Virus record (IMG/VR): IMGVR_UViG_3300017996_000002
Location: 1-51,923 of that record
DNA length: 51,923 bases
From: a virus
Direction: 5' to 3' (one strand)
Part shown: positions 16,039 to 24,780 of the stretch, piece by piece
Layout: the number at the start of each line of letters is the position of its first letter
Position numbering within the stretch: the stretch's first letter is position 1
Notes under the pieces: model-generated
Databases searched by the model: none
Seen by the model: the letters and a program-made list of their open reading frames with translations, nothing else
Told to the model about the DNA's origin: nothing
Position numbers and translations under genes: made by a program

Positions 16039-16254
16039 CCTTTCGGCGTTAGTCGCCGAGATACATCGCCGGGCCGCCGGGTCCGGTGATAGTATCGACG
16101 ACGATATCCCGTTTTGATCCATGTTCCCGCCCGCGCGCCAAACGCCCCGCTAGCCCCGAGGGCAAAATGTGACACAGCTTAAAAACTGCAACATATCGGG
16201 GGATGAGGAAAGGTCACGGTAAGGCGCGCGGGAAATGGGGCGAGGGGGAACGCC

Positions 16255-16425
16255 GTGATCTTTCGAATTATTTACGAAATCGATGTAGATACCATGCAAT
16301 ACCGGATCAAATTTAAGGCTGAGGGACTATCCGACGAGGAAAGCTACGCCGAATGTCTTCGTGCGCTTGCGACCCTCGAAGCGCATTTGCTCTACGGGAA
16401 ACCGGCCGCCGCGAGCGTCCATTGA
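16255..16425 (+). CDS. 56-residue hypothetical protein
   Basis: GTG 16255 has a strong purine-rich site (GAGGGGGAA) just upstream. Product: IIYEIDVDTMQYRIKFKAEG, then a helical LSDEESYAECLRALATLEAHL. Ends 4 bases before the polymerase start. Unknown. The 216 bases before it (16039-16254) hold only a weak CGGCG hairpin and a TGTGACAC box at 16168. Confidence 0.55.
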   Translation: MIFRIIYEIDVDTMQYRIKFKAEGLSDEESYAECLRALATLEAHLLYGKPAAASVH

Positions 16426-16429
16426 CGTG

Positions 16430-18655
16430 ATGATTCCAACGTTCGATTTTGAGTTCCGCGGCGACGCCGGATACGTATACGATTACGCCGGCCGCAAATG
16501 GGGACCGTTGCCCGGATTTTCGAAACAGAAAAAGGGGTTGCCCGCAGTCGGCTTGCATGCGTTCGTCGAGCATTACTCTTTTCGACCATTGCTCCTCGCG
16601 TACGATTTGACGCCCGAGCTAGGCGGCGCCACGGTGAAGCAATGGGAACTCGGGCAAGACTTCGACGTCTTGCAGCCGCTATTCGCCCACCTACGGGCCG
16701 GCGGTTTGATAGAAGGGCATTACGTCGCGACCGAGCGCGTTGTCTGGAATCGCTATTGCGTCCCCGTGTACGACTGGCCGCCCATCACAATCGAACAGAC
16801 GCGGTGCAGTTCGGTGAAGTCGAGGGCTGCCGGATACCCTAGCTCGCTCGGCGATGCAACAGCCGTGCTTAAAACGCCGATACAAAAAGATCCGGAGGGC
16901 AAACGGCTGATGAAAATATTTTCAATGCCGCACAAGTGGACGAAGAAAATACCGCGGACGCACACGCAACCGCGCGAAGCGCCCGAGGAGTGGGCGCGGT
17001 ACAAATCGTACAACGTCGACGATATTGTGTCAGCGTCGCAACTATCCGCGCGTTGCCCGGATCTCACGCCGTCCGAATTGCGCCTATGGTTCCTCGACCA
17101 ACAGATCAATGATCGCGGAATGGCTGTCGATCGCAAGGGCGTCAAGGATTGCATCGCAGTTGTAAATCAGGCTTACGCGAAGTACGGCGCCGAACACATC
17201 GCGCTAACCGGCGGCATTAAACCGACCGAACTTTTACAGATGAAAAAGTGGCTCGCGGCGCGCGGCGTTCATATGTACGATATGACCGAAAAGACAATCG
17301 ACGAGACGGCCGACAAGCTTGGCGCCGCGACGTCCCTATCGCCCGAGCAAGCCGGAGCGTTGCGCGCATTGCGCATCCGCCAAGTGCTCGCGAGCGCCAG
17401 CGTTAAGAAGCTTTTCGCCCTCGACGCTATGACGGCGCGCGATGGGCGCGTGCGCGAAATGTATATGATGCATGCCACGCACCACGGCCGGACCGGCGGA
17501 TATGGCCCGCAGCCAGCGAATTTGTATAAGGGGGAATGGCACACGCCCGAGGAGGTTAACGCCGCGCTTACCGTGCTGGCGTCGCGTTCGCTCGATACCG
17601 TCGAACGAGCGTACCCGAAATTATCGGCGCTCGACGTGGTCAACAATTGTTTGCGCTCGCTGTTCGTCGCGGCTCCCGGGCATACGCTGATCTCGTCGGA
17701 TTATTCGGCGATTGAGGGCGTCGTGCTCGCGGCCCTCGCGGGTGAGTCGTGGGTACTCGAAGTGTTCCACACGCACGGGATGATATACGAGGCGCAAATT
17801 GCGCGCATGATCGGCGTCCCGTTTGAAGATTTCGTAAAGCATCGGGTCGATACCGGCGGCACGGCGACGTACGGCCCTGATGGTAAGCTGATCGGTATCA
17901 AGGGCGGCAAGCATCACCCGTTACGCCAACAGGGCAAGCTCGCGGTCCTGTCCGGCGGCTACGCGTCATGGATCAACGGCTGGAAAAAATTCGGGGCGGA
18001 CGAATATTATGATGGGGACCGCGAGATCAAGGCCGCGATTATGTCATACCGAAATTCTGTCCCGGCTATCGTCGAATTTTGGGGCGGACAGACGCGCGAT
18101 AAGTTTCGCAACAGCGAACGCGAGGAACTTTACGGGCTCGAAGGCGCCGCCATAGCGGCCGTGTTGAAACCCGGCGAGTGCTTCCGAGTGGGCGCCATAG
18201 CCCTCCAGATGGGAGGGGACACCCTTTACATGCAATTGCCGAGTGGTCGGACGATTCCGTATCATTCGCCGCGCCTACGCCCCGCCACGCGGGATTACGC
18301 GAGCCCGTGGGAATTGGCCCTAACATACGAGGGCTGGAATTCGAACCCCGAAAAAGGGCCGCCCGCTTGGATCGAAATGGACTTGTACGGCGGCGTGTTG
18401 ACTCAGAACGCGACCGGGGGCACGGCGCGCGATATCCAGATGCACGGCATGGAAAACGTCACGGCCGCCGGGTACCCGATCGTCATGCACACCTATGACG
18501 AGACCGTGGCCGAGGTTCCGCTAATCGAGACGCTGTCCGCGAAGTCCGTCGCAGGGCTCGAACAAGGGCTAAACGACTTGCCGGCGTACGCGAAGGGCTG
18601 GCCCATATTCGCTAAGGGCGGATGGCTCGGCCCGCGCTATGGTAAATGGGATTGA
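16430..18655 (+). CDS. family A DNA polymerase
   Basis: 741 residues from ATG 16430; GTG 16427 is an equal alternative and the longer frame is not needed. Polymerase motifs: A SSDYSAIEGVVLAALAGE (422-439, D424), B RQQGKLAVLSGGY (499-511), C MHTYDETVAE (686-695). The N-terminal 3'-5' exonuclease region is degenerate: LAYDLTPELGG stands where DxET is usual, while YKSYNVDDIV (191-200) resembles the last exo motif. It replicates the phage genome, probably with the clamp at 5773. Gly-rich loops between A and B are family-typical. Confidence 0.9.
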   Translation: MIPTFDFEFRGDAGYVYDYAGRKWGPLPGFSKQKKGLPAVGLHAFVEHYSFRPLLLAYDLTPELGGATVKQWELGQDFDVLQPLFAHLRAGGLIEGHYVATERVVWNRYCVPVYDWPPITIEQTRCSSVKSRAAGYPSSLGDATAVLKTPIQKDPEGKRLMKIFSMPHKWTKKIPRTHTQPREAPEEWARYKSYNVDDIVSASQLSARCPDLTPSELRLWFLDQQINDRGMAVDRKGVKDCIAVVNQAYAKYGAEHIALTGGIKPTELLQMKKWLAARGVHMYDMTEKTIDETADKLGAATSLSPEQAGALRALRIRQVLASASVKKLFALDAMTARDGRVREMYMMHATHHGRTGGYGPQPANLYKGEWHTPEEVNAALTVLASRSLDTVERAYPKLSALDVVNNCLRSLFVAAPGHTLISSDYSAIEGVVLAALAGESWVLEVFHTHGMIYEAQIARMIGVPFEDFVKHRVDTGGTATYGPDGKLIGIKGGKHHPLRQQGKLAVLSGGYASWINGWKKFGADEYYDGDREIKAAIMSYRNSVPAIVEFWGGQTRDKFRNSEREELYGLEGAAIAAVLKPGECFRVGAIALQMGGDTLYMQLPSGRTIPYHSPRLRPATRDYASPWELALTYEGWNSNPEKGPPAWIEMDLYGGVLTQNATGGTARDIQMHGMENVTAAGYPIVMHTYDETVAEVPLIETLSAKSVAGLEQGLNDLPAYAKGWPIFAKGGWLGPRYGKWD

Positions 18656-18663
18656 TGTAGAAC

Positions 18664-18706
18664 TGTGACGGAAGTCTCGACGCTTCGGTCAGTTTTTAGG
18701 CATAGT
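18664..18706 (+). promoter_or_regulatory. promoter with CGAC-N6-GTCA operator, for repeat protein 1
   Basis: TGTGACG (18664-18670), 7 bases, CGAC-N6-GTCA (18678-18691). TCGACG -35 (18677-18682), 18 bases, CATAGT (18701-18706). The 120-base leader to ATG 18827 contains a possible short frame ending in an ATGA overlap with that start, but no clear start codon downstream of the predicted transcript start. Confidence 0.6.
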
Positions 18707-18826
18707 GTTTACATGCTTCGCATCAAACCATCCCCTGAAATGCGAAAAACCCGGCCGCATCCTGACGCCGGCCGTCATCAACGGCGCAACGCCGCTTAAG
18801 ACGATTTTAACAACGGAGATAAACGA

Positions 18827-19603
18827 ATGAAATTGACAAAAGTGATCGTTAAAAAATGGGATGCTTGCGCCGAAGGGTACAAGTATTTCTTAGAGAATTT
18901 CCCGCAAGGCGGGGACTATGCAGCCGTGCAGTCCAAGCTACACGCCGACAAAAAATTTGAATGGGCGTCATGGCTCACGAACGCAGCATGGAAGGCCGCA
19001 TTTGAGACGCCGGCCGAAATGTACGCGCTGACAAAATCGGAAGTCGATCAAACGATTGCAGACGCGAAGGATTCGCCACAATCAGCCACGGGCTACGGCA
19101 GCACGGCGGCGAGTTCGGGCGACGGCAGCAAGGCGGCGAGTTCGGGCAACTACAGCAAGGCAGCGAGTTCGGGCTACGGCAGCACGGCGGCGAGTTCGGG
19201 CGACGGCAGCACGGCGGCGAGTTCGGGCAACTACAGCAAGGCGGCAAGTTCGGGCAACTACAGCAAGGCGGCGAGTTCGGGCAACTACAGCAAGGCGGCG
19301 AGTTCGGGCGACGGCAGCACGGCGGCGAGTTCGGGCTACGGCAGCACGGCGGCGAGTTCGGGCTACGGCAGCAAGGCGGCGAGTTCGGGCGACGGCAGCA
19401 CGGCGGCGAGTTCGGGCTACGGCACCGTTGCCTTTGTGGCTGGCATCGATGGGTCGGCAAAGGCCGGCGACAACGGCTGTATCGCACTGTGCTACTACGA
19501 CGGCAAGCGCAATCGAGTGCTCGTCGGCTATGTCGGCGAGGATGGGATCGAGGCTGACACGTTCTATGTCGCTCGCGGAGGGAAATTAGTCAAGCAAGTC
19601 TGA
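18827..19603 (+). CDS. nonapeptide-repeat protein 1
   Basis: 258 residues. The N-terminal 85 residues are helical (KKWDACAEGYKYFLENFPQG). Residues 89-196 hold 12 tandem 9-residue units of the form G-x-x-S-T/K-A-A-S-S, where x-x is YG, DG or NY. The C-terminal domain ends GIEADTFYVARGGKLV and matches that of the protein at 48765. Ala/Ser/Gly repeats with a fixed period fit a beta-solenoid or a flexible display rod. Its private promoter carries the phage operator. Function unknown; possibly host interaction or a decoy. Confidence 0.75.
   Translation: MKLTKVIVKKWDACAEGYKYFLENFPQGGDYAAVQSKLHADKKFEWASWLTNAAWKAAFETPAEMYALTKSEVDQTIADAKDSPQSATGYGSTAASSGDGSKAASSGNYSKAASSGYGSTAASSGDGSTAASSGNYSKAASSGNYSKAASSGNYSKAASSGDGSTAASSGYGSTAASSGYGSKAASSGDGSTAASSGYGTVAFVAGIDGSAKAGDNGCIALCYYDGKRNRVLVGYVGEDGIEADTFYVARGGKLVKQV
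19091..19414 (+). repeat. 12 x 27-bp tandem coding repeat
   Basis: Twelve in-frame 27-bp units beginning GGC, each ending GCG(A)GCGAGTTCG-like. Variation is confined to codons 2, 3 and 5 of each unit. This is a coding minisatellite, not a CRISPR array, as there are no unique spacers. Confidence 0.9.
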
Positions 19604-19607
19604 GGGT

Positions 19608-19639
19608 AAAAAAAAGCCCCCTATTATGAGTAGGGGGCT
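19608..19639 (-). terminator. intrinsic terminator of the minus late operon
   Basis: A 9-bp perfect stem (19615-19623 with 19631-19639, 7-base loop) is followed, reading leftward, by eight T. It ends transcripts coming from the lysis genes just upstream. It may also weakly stop plus transcripts from 18827, where no T run follows. Confidence 0.85.
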
Positions 19640-19678
19640 AGCTGTACGCGCGAGGGGGAGTGAGTCTCGCGACGTGTT

Positions 19679-20119
19679 TCAGAGGGAGTCGACAAGCGAC
19701 GCCGTATAAGCCTTGAAATCTTCGGAGGTGTAAAAATGTTCTTGCCGTAGGTCTTTGTTGTCGCCGTCCCATGAGGAGCGGCCGTACTTGTGGACGGCGT
19801 ACCAGTATTCAAAGGCTCCTACGTTCGACATTCCCTCGGCTTTGAGCGCGGCACGCAACGTGTTGTCAGCCCAATCCTTGCCCCGAGTCCGATCGCCGCC
19901 GTAAAGCCAATCGTGAAGCGCTGCGGGGCGTCTGGATAGGCCGTCGCGATCGAGGTTCGGTAGCCAGTCGATCATATGGGGAATCGACGCCATATCTGTG
20001 ATGAAACCTTGGGGGACGGTGATCATTTCCCCATGGTCCGTCCAAACGAGGGGCGCCCCGAACCGCCAAAGGTCGGGGCGCTTATCGATCGCTATCAAGT
20101 CGAGTTCGGTCAGAAACAT
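19679..20119 (-). CDS. DUF1353 protein
   Basis: 146 residues. VPQGFITDMASIPHMIDWLP, then RRPAALHDWLYG, then WADNTLRAALKAEG is the DUF1353 signature of many phage lysis or tail-end clusters. HDWLY suggests a metal- or substrate-binding site, but no activity is established to my knowledge. Last gene of the minus late operon, 40 bases before its terminator. Confidence 0.8.
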   Translation of the reverse strand: MFLTELDLIAIDKRPDLWRFGAPLVWTDHGEMITVPQGFITDMASIPHMIDWLPNLDRDGLSRRPAALHDWLYGGDRTRGKDWADNTLRAALKAEGMSNVGAFEYWYAVHKYGRSSWDGDNKDLRQEHFYTSEDFKAYTASLVDSL

Positions 20120-20120
20120 G

Positions 20121-20558
20121 TTACCCGCCCGCGTCGGTGATCACCCACTTGCACACGGTAGCGATTGCGAGTTGCGTACTTGACGAAATAGCGCCCTGAG
20201 TCGCGATTGATATCTGAGCTTGTATCGCCTCGGTAACGGCCGCGGTCAAGATACCCGCGAGAATCTGATCAGCCGCGGGCAAATTGAGCGCGAGAACTTT
20301 GTTGTTGATCAGTTTCTCGACGTCGGGCAAAGCGACGGACACGCCGGTATCAGCGGCAAGTACGGCCTTCGCGATTGAAACAATACGCGCGGCTTTCACG
20401 GCGTCGCCTTTGACTACCGAAGCAACAGCCACGGCGACGGCGGCCTGTTCGAGCGGCACGGCGGCCGGCGACTGGGTGTAGGCGTTGATCGCCGCGCATC
20501 CGTCGAGGGTGAGCATGGACAACATGCATAAGGCGAAACTCGATCGGGCGTTTCTCAT
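20121..20558 (-). CDS. lipoprotein in the lysis cluster
   Basis: 145 residues. MLSMLTLDGCAAINAY near residues 12-27 is a lipoprotein signal with Cys 21. The rest is Ala/Val-rich helical, with VEKLINNKVLALNLPAADQI. The place, after holin and endolysin genes and overlapping the holin stop (ATGA), suggests an outer-membrane lysis factor such as an o-spanin. However, it is longer and less Pro-rich than Rz1 and no i-spanin partner is clear. Confidence 0.6.
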   Translation of the reverse strand: MRNARSSFALCMLSMLTLDGCAAINAYTQSPAAVPLEQAAVAVAVASVVKGDAVKAARIVSIAKAVLAADTGVSVALPDVEKLINNKVLALNLPAADQILAGILTAAVTEAIQAQISIATQGAISSSTQLAIATVCKWVITDAGG

Positions 20559-20794
20559 GGCTTCGGATCTCCAATGGTGGGGGAAAGCGTGATGGCTGCC
20601 GGCTTCTTTTCCTGATACGCGATCAGTATGACGGCGACGACAGTCGACACGGTATGAATTGCAGTCGCGGACAATCCGAGACTCGCGAGAAAATCCGGCG
20701 TGATGTACGGTAAAGCATTCCCGATGATCCCGATAGCGGCGCCGAAGTAATTCGAGATTTGTTTTAACTGAGGCTTGACAATTGACTCAGACAT
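20555..20794 (-). CDS. putative holin
   Basis: 79 residues with two hydrophobic segments: FGAAIGIIGNALPYI (about 17-31) and IHTVSTVVAVILIAY (about 46-60), then a charged tail (QEKKPAAI). The length, two spans and place directly after the endolysin fit a class II-type holin that opens the inner membrane. Family not identified. Confidence 0.65.
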   Translation of the reverse strand: MSESIVKPQLKQISNYFGAAIGIIGNALPYITPDFLASLGLSATAIHTVSTVVAVILIAYQEKKPAAITLSPTIGDPKP

Positions 20795-20804
20795 GTGATT
20801 GCTC

Positions 20805-21329
20805 CTACTTAATGGCGGCAGTATACACCGTTAGTAGGCGGCGCATCCACCCCAATTCGAACACCGCCGAATTGAGCTTCGCATAATGCACGGCCCGATG
20901 GGCGGCGTACTCTAGCGCTAAAGCGTCATGATCCGCGTGCGCCGTTATGGCGGCTATTGTACCCGCCCCGACTACCTGATCAACTTTGACGTTGAGCGCC
21001 TGTTGCAGAAGCATTACGGCGGTTCCCGGCCCTTCGTTGACGCCACCGTCAAACGCGAGCGCGGCCACGCCGGACGCGGTCCCCACGATTTGGGCCGCGC
21101 CGGTCGTGACCCACTGATCGCATTCGTACAAATGCGTGACGTGCGCGACAGTCAGATCCTTAACGTTCGCCGGCATGGTTGGGTCCGAATGTTGCCCGTG
21201 GGCGTTGACGTGGTCGAGATATTTTTGCGTGATTCCCATGTTGGTAGGGCCGCCCGGGTCTTTCGGGTTGTTCACATACCCGCCCTCAAGCTTGATCGTC
21301 AACGCGATTATTTCGGCTTGCGTCATCAT
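20805..21329 (-). CDS. endolysin, GH108 N-acetylmuramidase
   Basis: 174 residues. N-terminal KLEGGYVNNPKDPGGPTNMG contains the catalytic Glu of the EGGYxxxPxDPGG signature of glycoside hydrolase 108. The C-terminal half (FDGGVNEGPGTAVMLLQQAL, then VVGAGTIAAI) is the PG_binding_3 part. It cleaves the glycan strands of peptidoglycan at lysis. No signal peptide, so it needs the holin. Confidence 0.9.
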   Translation of the reverse strand: MMTQAEIIALTIKLEGGYVNNPKDPGGPTNMGITQKYLDHVNAHGQHSDPTMPANVKDLTVAHVTHLYECDQWVTTGAAQIVGTASGVAALAFDGGVNEGPGTAVMLLQQALNVKVDQVVGAGTIAAITAHADHDALALEYAAHRAVHYAKLNSAVFELGWMRRLLTVYTAAIK

Positions 21330-21339
21330 CTGGAAACCC

Positions 21340-21603
21340 TCAATGTTTTACCCATTCAATTAGTCCCGTGACTGAGGCTCCGACAGTCGCCGCCGCGCAT
21401 GTCACGGCCCATAGCGCGCCCTTGCCACGGTCTAACGTGCCGTTTAATTCGGTTACGGCTGTCGTCAATTTCGCGACCTGAACCGCGAGAGCGTCTATCT
21501 TGACGTCGTGGGCGGCCCGCGTCTCGCGCAACGCCGTGACTTGCTCGCGCAAATCGTGGATCGTATCGGCGTCGGCTCGTGCCATCATGTGAATATCGCT
21601 CAT
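21340..21603 (-). CDS. XhlA-like coiled-coil membrane lysis accessory
   Basis: 87 residues. Residues 10-58 form a heptad-rich coiled coil (LREQVTALRETRAAHDVKID, then QVAKLTTAVTELN) and 62-82 a single transmembrane helix (GALWAVTCAAATVGASVTGLI). This is the hemolysin XhlA layout. It could equally act as an inner-membrane spanin. Lies between the fibre and endolysin genes. Confidence 0.65.
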   Translation of the reverse strand: MSDIHMMARADADTIHDLREQVTALRETRAAHDVKIDALAVQVAKLTTAVTELNGTLDRGKGALWAVTCAAATVGASVTGLIEWVKH

Positions 21604-21604
21604 A

Positions 21605-22795
21605 TCAGTTGCCCGTCGCGATGTAGAAATAATCTTGCGTCACACCCACATTGCACGTAAAGCCCGTCTTACTCGGCAAGCCGGTCAGGTAATACGTTGC
21701 GCCCGCGCCGACGGGCGTCATGGTAACGGCCGTGCATGCATTCGGGAATGCCGGCGAGAACGCGACCGAATTTGAGCCGTTCGTCAGCGCTACAATGCCG
21801 CTTCGAACAATTTGCGTCGCGGCCTGTGCCGCCACAACAGCCTTTACGAATGCCGTTGTGGCAAGCTTCGCCGAATCGTCCGAGGTTGCCGGCGTCGGCG
21901 CCGTGGGGACGCCCGAGAGCGTCGGGGATGCGAGGGGGGCATAGGTTGCCAGGGCTGCCGCGAGCGCGGCCTTTACGAACGCCGTCGTGCCGATTTGGGT
22001 TGAATTTGACGCGGTCGGCGCGGTCGGCGCCGTGGGCGTGCCTGTCAATGCCGGCGAATTGATCGGGGCGAGGCCGGCTGTTGATACGCCGGTATTCCAT
22101 AAATCCCCGCCGTCCGAATATACGCTCGTCGGCGTGTTGGATCCGGCTGGTATTGTTACGGAGTTCGAGCCCCCGTTTACGGCGGCCGATATGGTAAACG
22201 CGCCCGCCATAATATTGACGATAATCCAATTGCCTATAAGCCCGGCCGGAAACACTATCTGTAGATTGCCGGTCAGCGTTCCCTCAAGAATTATAATCGG
22301 TTTGGAAAAAATATTCGGCGGCAAAGCGACACTGCCCGAAGCGACCGCAACCAATCCCGCGCCGTAATTAGCTACGGGAGCCCATCCGGCATTCCCCGAA
22401 CTCGTGTCGGGATTTGCCGAATTGCCGGCCGATTGATTTAACCAATAGCCCGTTCCGTCGGCCCTGGCGACTAAGGCGCCGACGGGGTATCCGCCAATTG
22501 CGGAAGCGCGCGCCGCGTTAAATGCGGGTAAAGCGCCAGCCGCGAGCGCCGCGATGTTTGCCGTGATCATGTACAAAATACCATTCATGTCCTGCCCGAA
22601 GAACGGTAACCCGCCCGAGGCTTCGGCCGTCATGGTCGACGGCGGGAATGCATCCGTGAACGAAGCTTGATTCGGCGTAACCAAAATCTGCGACGGAACA
22701 GGTATCGGCAACGTTATATAAGTCGGATTCGATGCGCCCGAGCCGAACGGCTGAGTGATCAAATTATTGGTTGCATTTGGGTCGGGCGTGGACAT
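21605..22795 (-). CDS. tail fibre protein
   Basis: 396 residues. N-terminal attachment region, then two copies of the phage fibre repeat: SPALTGTPTAPTAP with IGTTAFVKAAL and SPTLSGVPTAPTPA with LATTAFVKAVV (about 249-320). The last 70 residues (IVRSGIVALTNGSNSVAF, then VTMTP and YYL) look like a Gp53-type receptor-binding C-domain. Likely trimeric and host-binding. It follows the baseplate genes, as expected. Confidence 0.8.
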   Translation of the reverse strand: MSTPDPNATNNLITQPFGSGASNPTYITLPIPVPSQILVTPNQASFTDAFPPSTMTAEASGGLPFFGQDMNGILYMITANIAALAAGALPAFNAARASAIGGYPVGALVARADGTGYWLNQSAGNSANPDTSSGNAGWAPVANYGAGLVAVASGSVALPPNIFSKPIIILEGTLTGNLQIVFPAGLIGNWIIVNIMAGAFTISAAVNGGSNSVTIPAGSNTPTSVYSDGGDLWNTGVSTAGLAPINSPALTGTPTAPTAPTASNSTQIGTTAFVKAALAAALATYAPLASPTLSGVPTAPTPATSDDSAKLATTAFVKAVVAAQAATQIVRSGIVALTNGSNSVAFSPAFPNACTAVTMTPVGAGATYYLTGLPSKTGFTCNVGVTQDYFYIATGN

Positions 22796-22812
22796 AGTTT
22801 TCTCAGTTTACG

Positions 22813-24780
22813 CTAAGGGGTTACGATCGTAAAGGCGACGCCCGGGGGAACGGGAATCACGCCGGATTGCTGCAAAATCGCCAATTGGATGGGCGTAGGC
22901 GTAAAATTCAGATTGAAACTCATAGCCATGACGCCCGTGCTTTGCACATATGCCTGACCGACACCGTAGAGAATTTGCAATAACTGATTCAAAGCCGGAA
23001 CCGTGGTCGCGGCAATATTGGCGAACGCCTTCGCGAGAATCAATTGACGGTACGAATTATCGCTTAGCAAATATGCTTGCGTGGCGTTGTGCCCCGTGTA
23101 CATCGCGCCGTCGCCGCCGAGAGTCGGACCTCGATTATCGGCCATCGTCTGCCAGTCTTGCGACGGATAAACTTGAGGCGGAATATCGAAGCCGACGTAC
23201 GGCGTTGTATTTGGAATCTGCAACAACCGCGATACCTTCACGATTCGCCCGAGTATGTCTAGGCCGAACCCTTGAGCCGTATCAACGTTCCACACGTATG
23301 TCAAGAAATTTGCGAAGTTCGCCGATTGATCACAATATTCGTTCATGTTGTCAATGAGCTTGAGCAACGTAGGTGAGTTCGCGTACTGCGAAATGACGGT
23401 AGGCTCGTAATTGAAAAGCGTATCAGTCGGGGGCGGCCCCGAGGAAACCACGAACCCGACGAGCGAGCCCACGGCGATCCAAATGGGGAACGGAATTCCC
23501 GGCCCGATGTTTTGTGAAAGCACTATACCGGCCGGAACCGTGGTCGAGGCGGCAATACCGATCGCGCCCGGGAGTAATCCGAGATTCGCGAGCGCGGTCA
23601 GGGCGTCGGCTTCGCTCAATCCGATAAGGTCCGGAACCTGAACGGCCGCGCGGCCCTGCGATATCTCAAGACTGATGGACGATCCAGCCGTCGCATATGT
23701 ACCGCCGAGCGGCGATTGCAGCACGACGTTACCCGGGATGATTAGAACATCATCGATAGCAGTTACGTCGCCGAGCACGAAGCCCGCGGCTTGAATAGCG
23801 GCGATTGCGAGAGCTTCGGACAAGTTCTCGACATTAGGCACGAGCACGCCGGCTGATTCAGTGAGATTGACGGGAGAACCGAAAGGGGTAACAGTTCCGC
23901 CGATAGGGGATTGAGAAAGTACGGTAGTCGGCGGCGATGCGCTCGCGACAGTCGTCACAGTTCCGACGATAAGGCCGGCGGCTATAATGTCCGCTTGTGC
24001 AATTGCGTCGAGTAATCCGAGCACATCCGGAACGGTCGCCGTACACGAGACTGTCGGAAAAGCCGCGACCGGTGGTGTGAAGTTCGTCGAATATCGAGTG
24101 ACGCCCGACGTGATGCGAATGTCCGAAAAGTAATTAGGAGAGCCGCCCGCGCCGCCGACGAATGCACTAGTGTCAGCATCATAGTAACCGTTGAGTGTGA
24201 CATGCCCCGCTATCGGAGTAAGCGCATACAACGCGCTATCAGGCGTCCACCCCGAGCCCACGCCGTCAATGAATATCTGTAAATTTACATAACCCGGATG
24301 CGTTGCATTAGGGCGGGCTTCCGCCGCGAAATGATGCCAGGTCGCGGCGGTAAATCCCGACACTACCGATACGCTAGTATTGAAAGCATTGACGTTAAGC
24401 GTTGCATTGCCGCTACCGTCACTCCCGATTAAAAGACCGCTTAACTGTCCCGAAATTTCCTCGCCTATCGTCAATAGTTGCTGAACAAAGCTTGCAGTTG
24501 CGGTCGCGTAAATCCATCCTTCTACGGTCCACGCGCTGACGATGCTTAGGTCGAATACCGATCCCGCGATAAAAGGTGCGGAGTACACCACGGAAGGAAG
24601 GGGGGAACTGAATGGGCTTTCAAGTGATTCTGCCAGCCCCACGGGATTCGCAGGGGACGACACATACGACGCTGCAGATAGAAGCGTAAACGGCGGATTG
24701 GCTACATTCGACGAATCGTCGGCATTGCCGTTCAACGGCAGCAACAAAACAACGCTAGACCAATTAGGATCGCAACTCAT
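22813..24780 (-). CDS. baseplate protein with LamG-like and three PASTA domains fused to DUF2612
   Basis: 655 residues. Residues 1-245 have a concanavalin/LamG-like pattern (WTVEGWIYATA, then TWHHFAAEARP, then FSDIRITSGVTRYSTNFTPP). Three PASTA-like domains follow at about 249-309, 313-375 and 381-447, each beginning VPDVLGL, VPNVENLS or VPDLIGLSE and ending with Gly-Ser-type turns. Residues 455-655 match DUF2612 (ILGRIVKVSRLLQIP, then DNSYRQLILAKAFANI), a baseplate protein of contractile phages. PASTA domains bind peptidoglycan stems or muropeptides, and LamG-like domains bind glycans. So the baseplate may carry cell-wall recognition. The order is unusual. The start overlaps the upstream stop by ATGA. 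Confidence 0.8.
   Translation of the reverse strand: MSCDPNWSSVVLLLPLNGNADDSSNVANPPFTLLSAASYVSSPANPVGLAESLESPFSSPLPSVVYSAPFIAGSVFDLSIVSAWTVEGWIYATATASFVQQLLTIGEEISGQLSGLLIGSDGSGNATLNVNAFNTSVSVVSGFTAATWHHFAAEARPNATHPGYVNLQIFIDGVGSGWTPDSALYALTPIAGHVTLNGYYDADTSAFVGGAGGSPNYFSDIRITSGVTRYSTNFTPPVAAFPTVSCTATVPDVLGLLDAIAQADIIAAGLIVGTVTTVASASPPTTVLSQSPIGGTVTPFGSPVNLTESAGVLVPNVENLSEALAIAAIQAAGFVLGDVTAIDDVLIIPGNVVLQSPLGGTYATAGSSISLEISQGRAAVQVPDLIGLSEADALTALANLGLLPGAIGIAASTTVPAGIVLSQNIGPGIPFPIWIAVGSLVGFVVSSGPPPTDTLFNYEPTVISQYANSPTLLKLIDNMNEYCDQSANFANFLTYVWNVDTAQGFGLDILGRIVKVSRLLQIPNTTPYVGFDIPPQVYPSQDWQTMADNRGPTLGGDGAMYTGHNATQAYLLSDNSYRQLILAKAFANIAATTVPALNQLLQILYGVGQAYVQSTGVMAMSFNLNFTPTPIQLAILQQSGVIPVPPGVAFTIVTP

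Noticed and set aside
18705-18830. Short frame in the leader of repeat protein 1, ending in an ATGA overlap
   Set aside because: Its only start (GTG 18705) lies upstream of the predicted transcript start; noted as a possible leader peptide only.
19091-19414. Regularly spaced repeats suggesting a CRISPR array
   Set aside because: Units are contiguous, in frame and without unique spacers, and no cas genes are present.
18975-19487. Long minus-strand and other-frame readings through the repeat tracts at 19091 and 49107
   Set aside because: They are mirror images of the 27-bp coding repeats; the plus frames have start sites, promoters and paralogous end domains.
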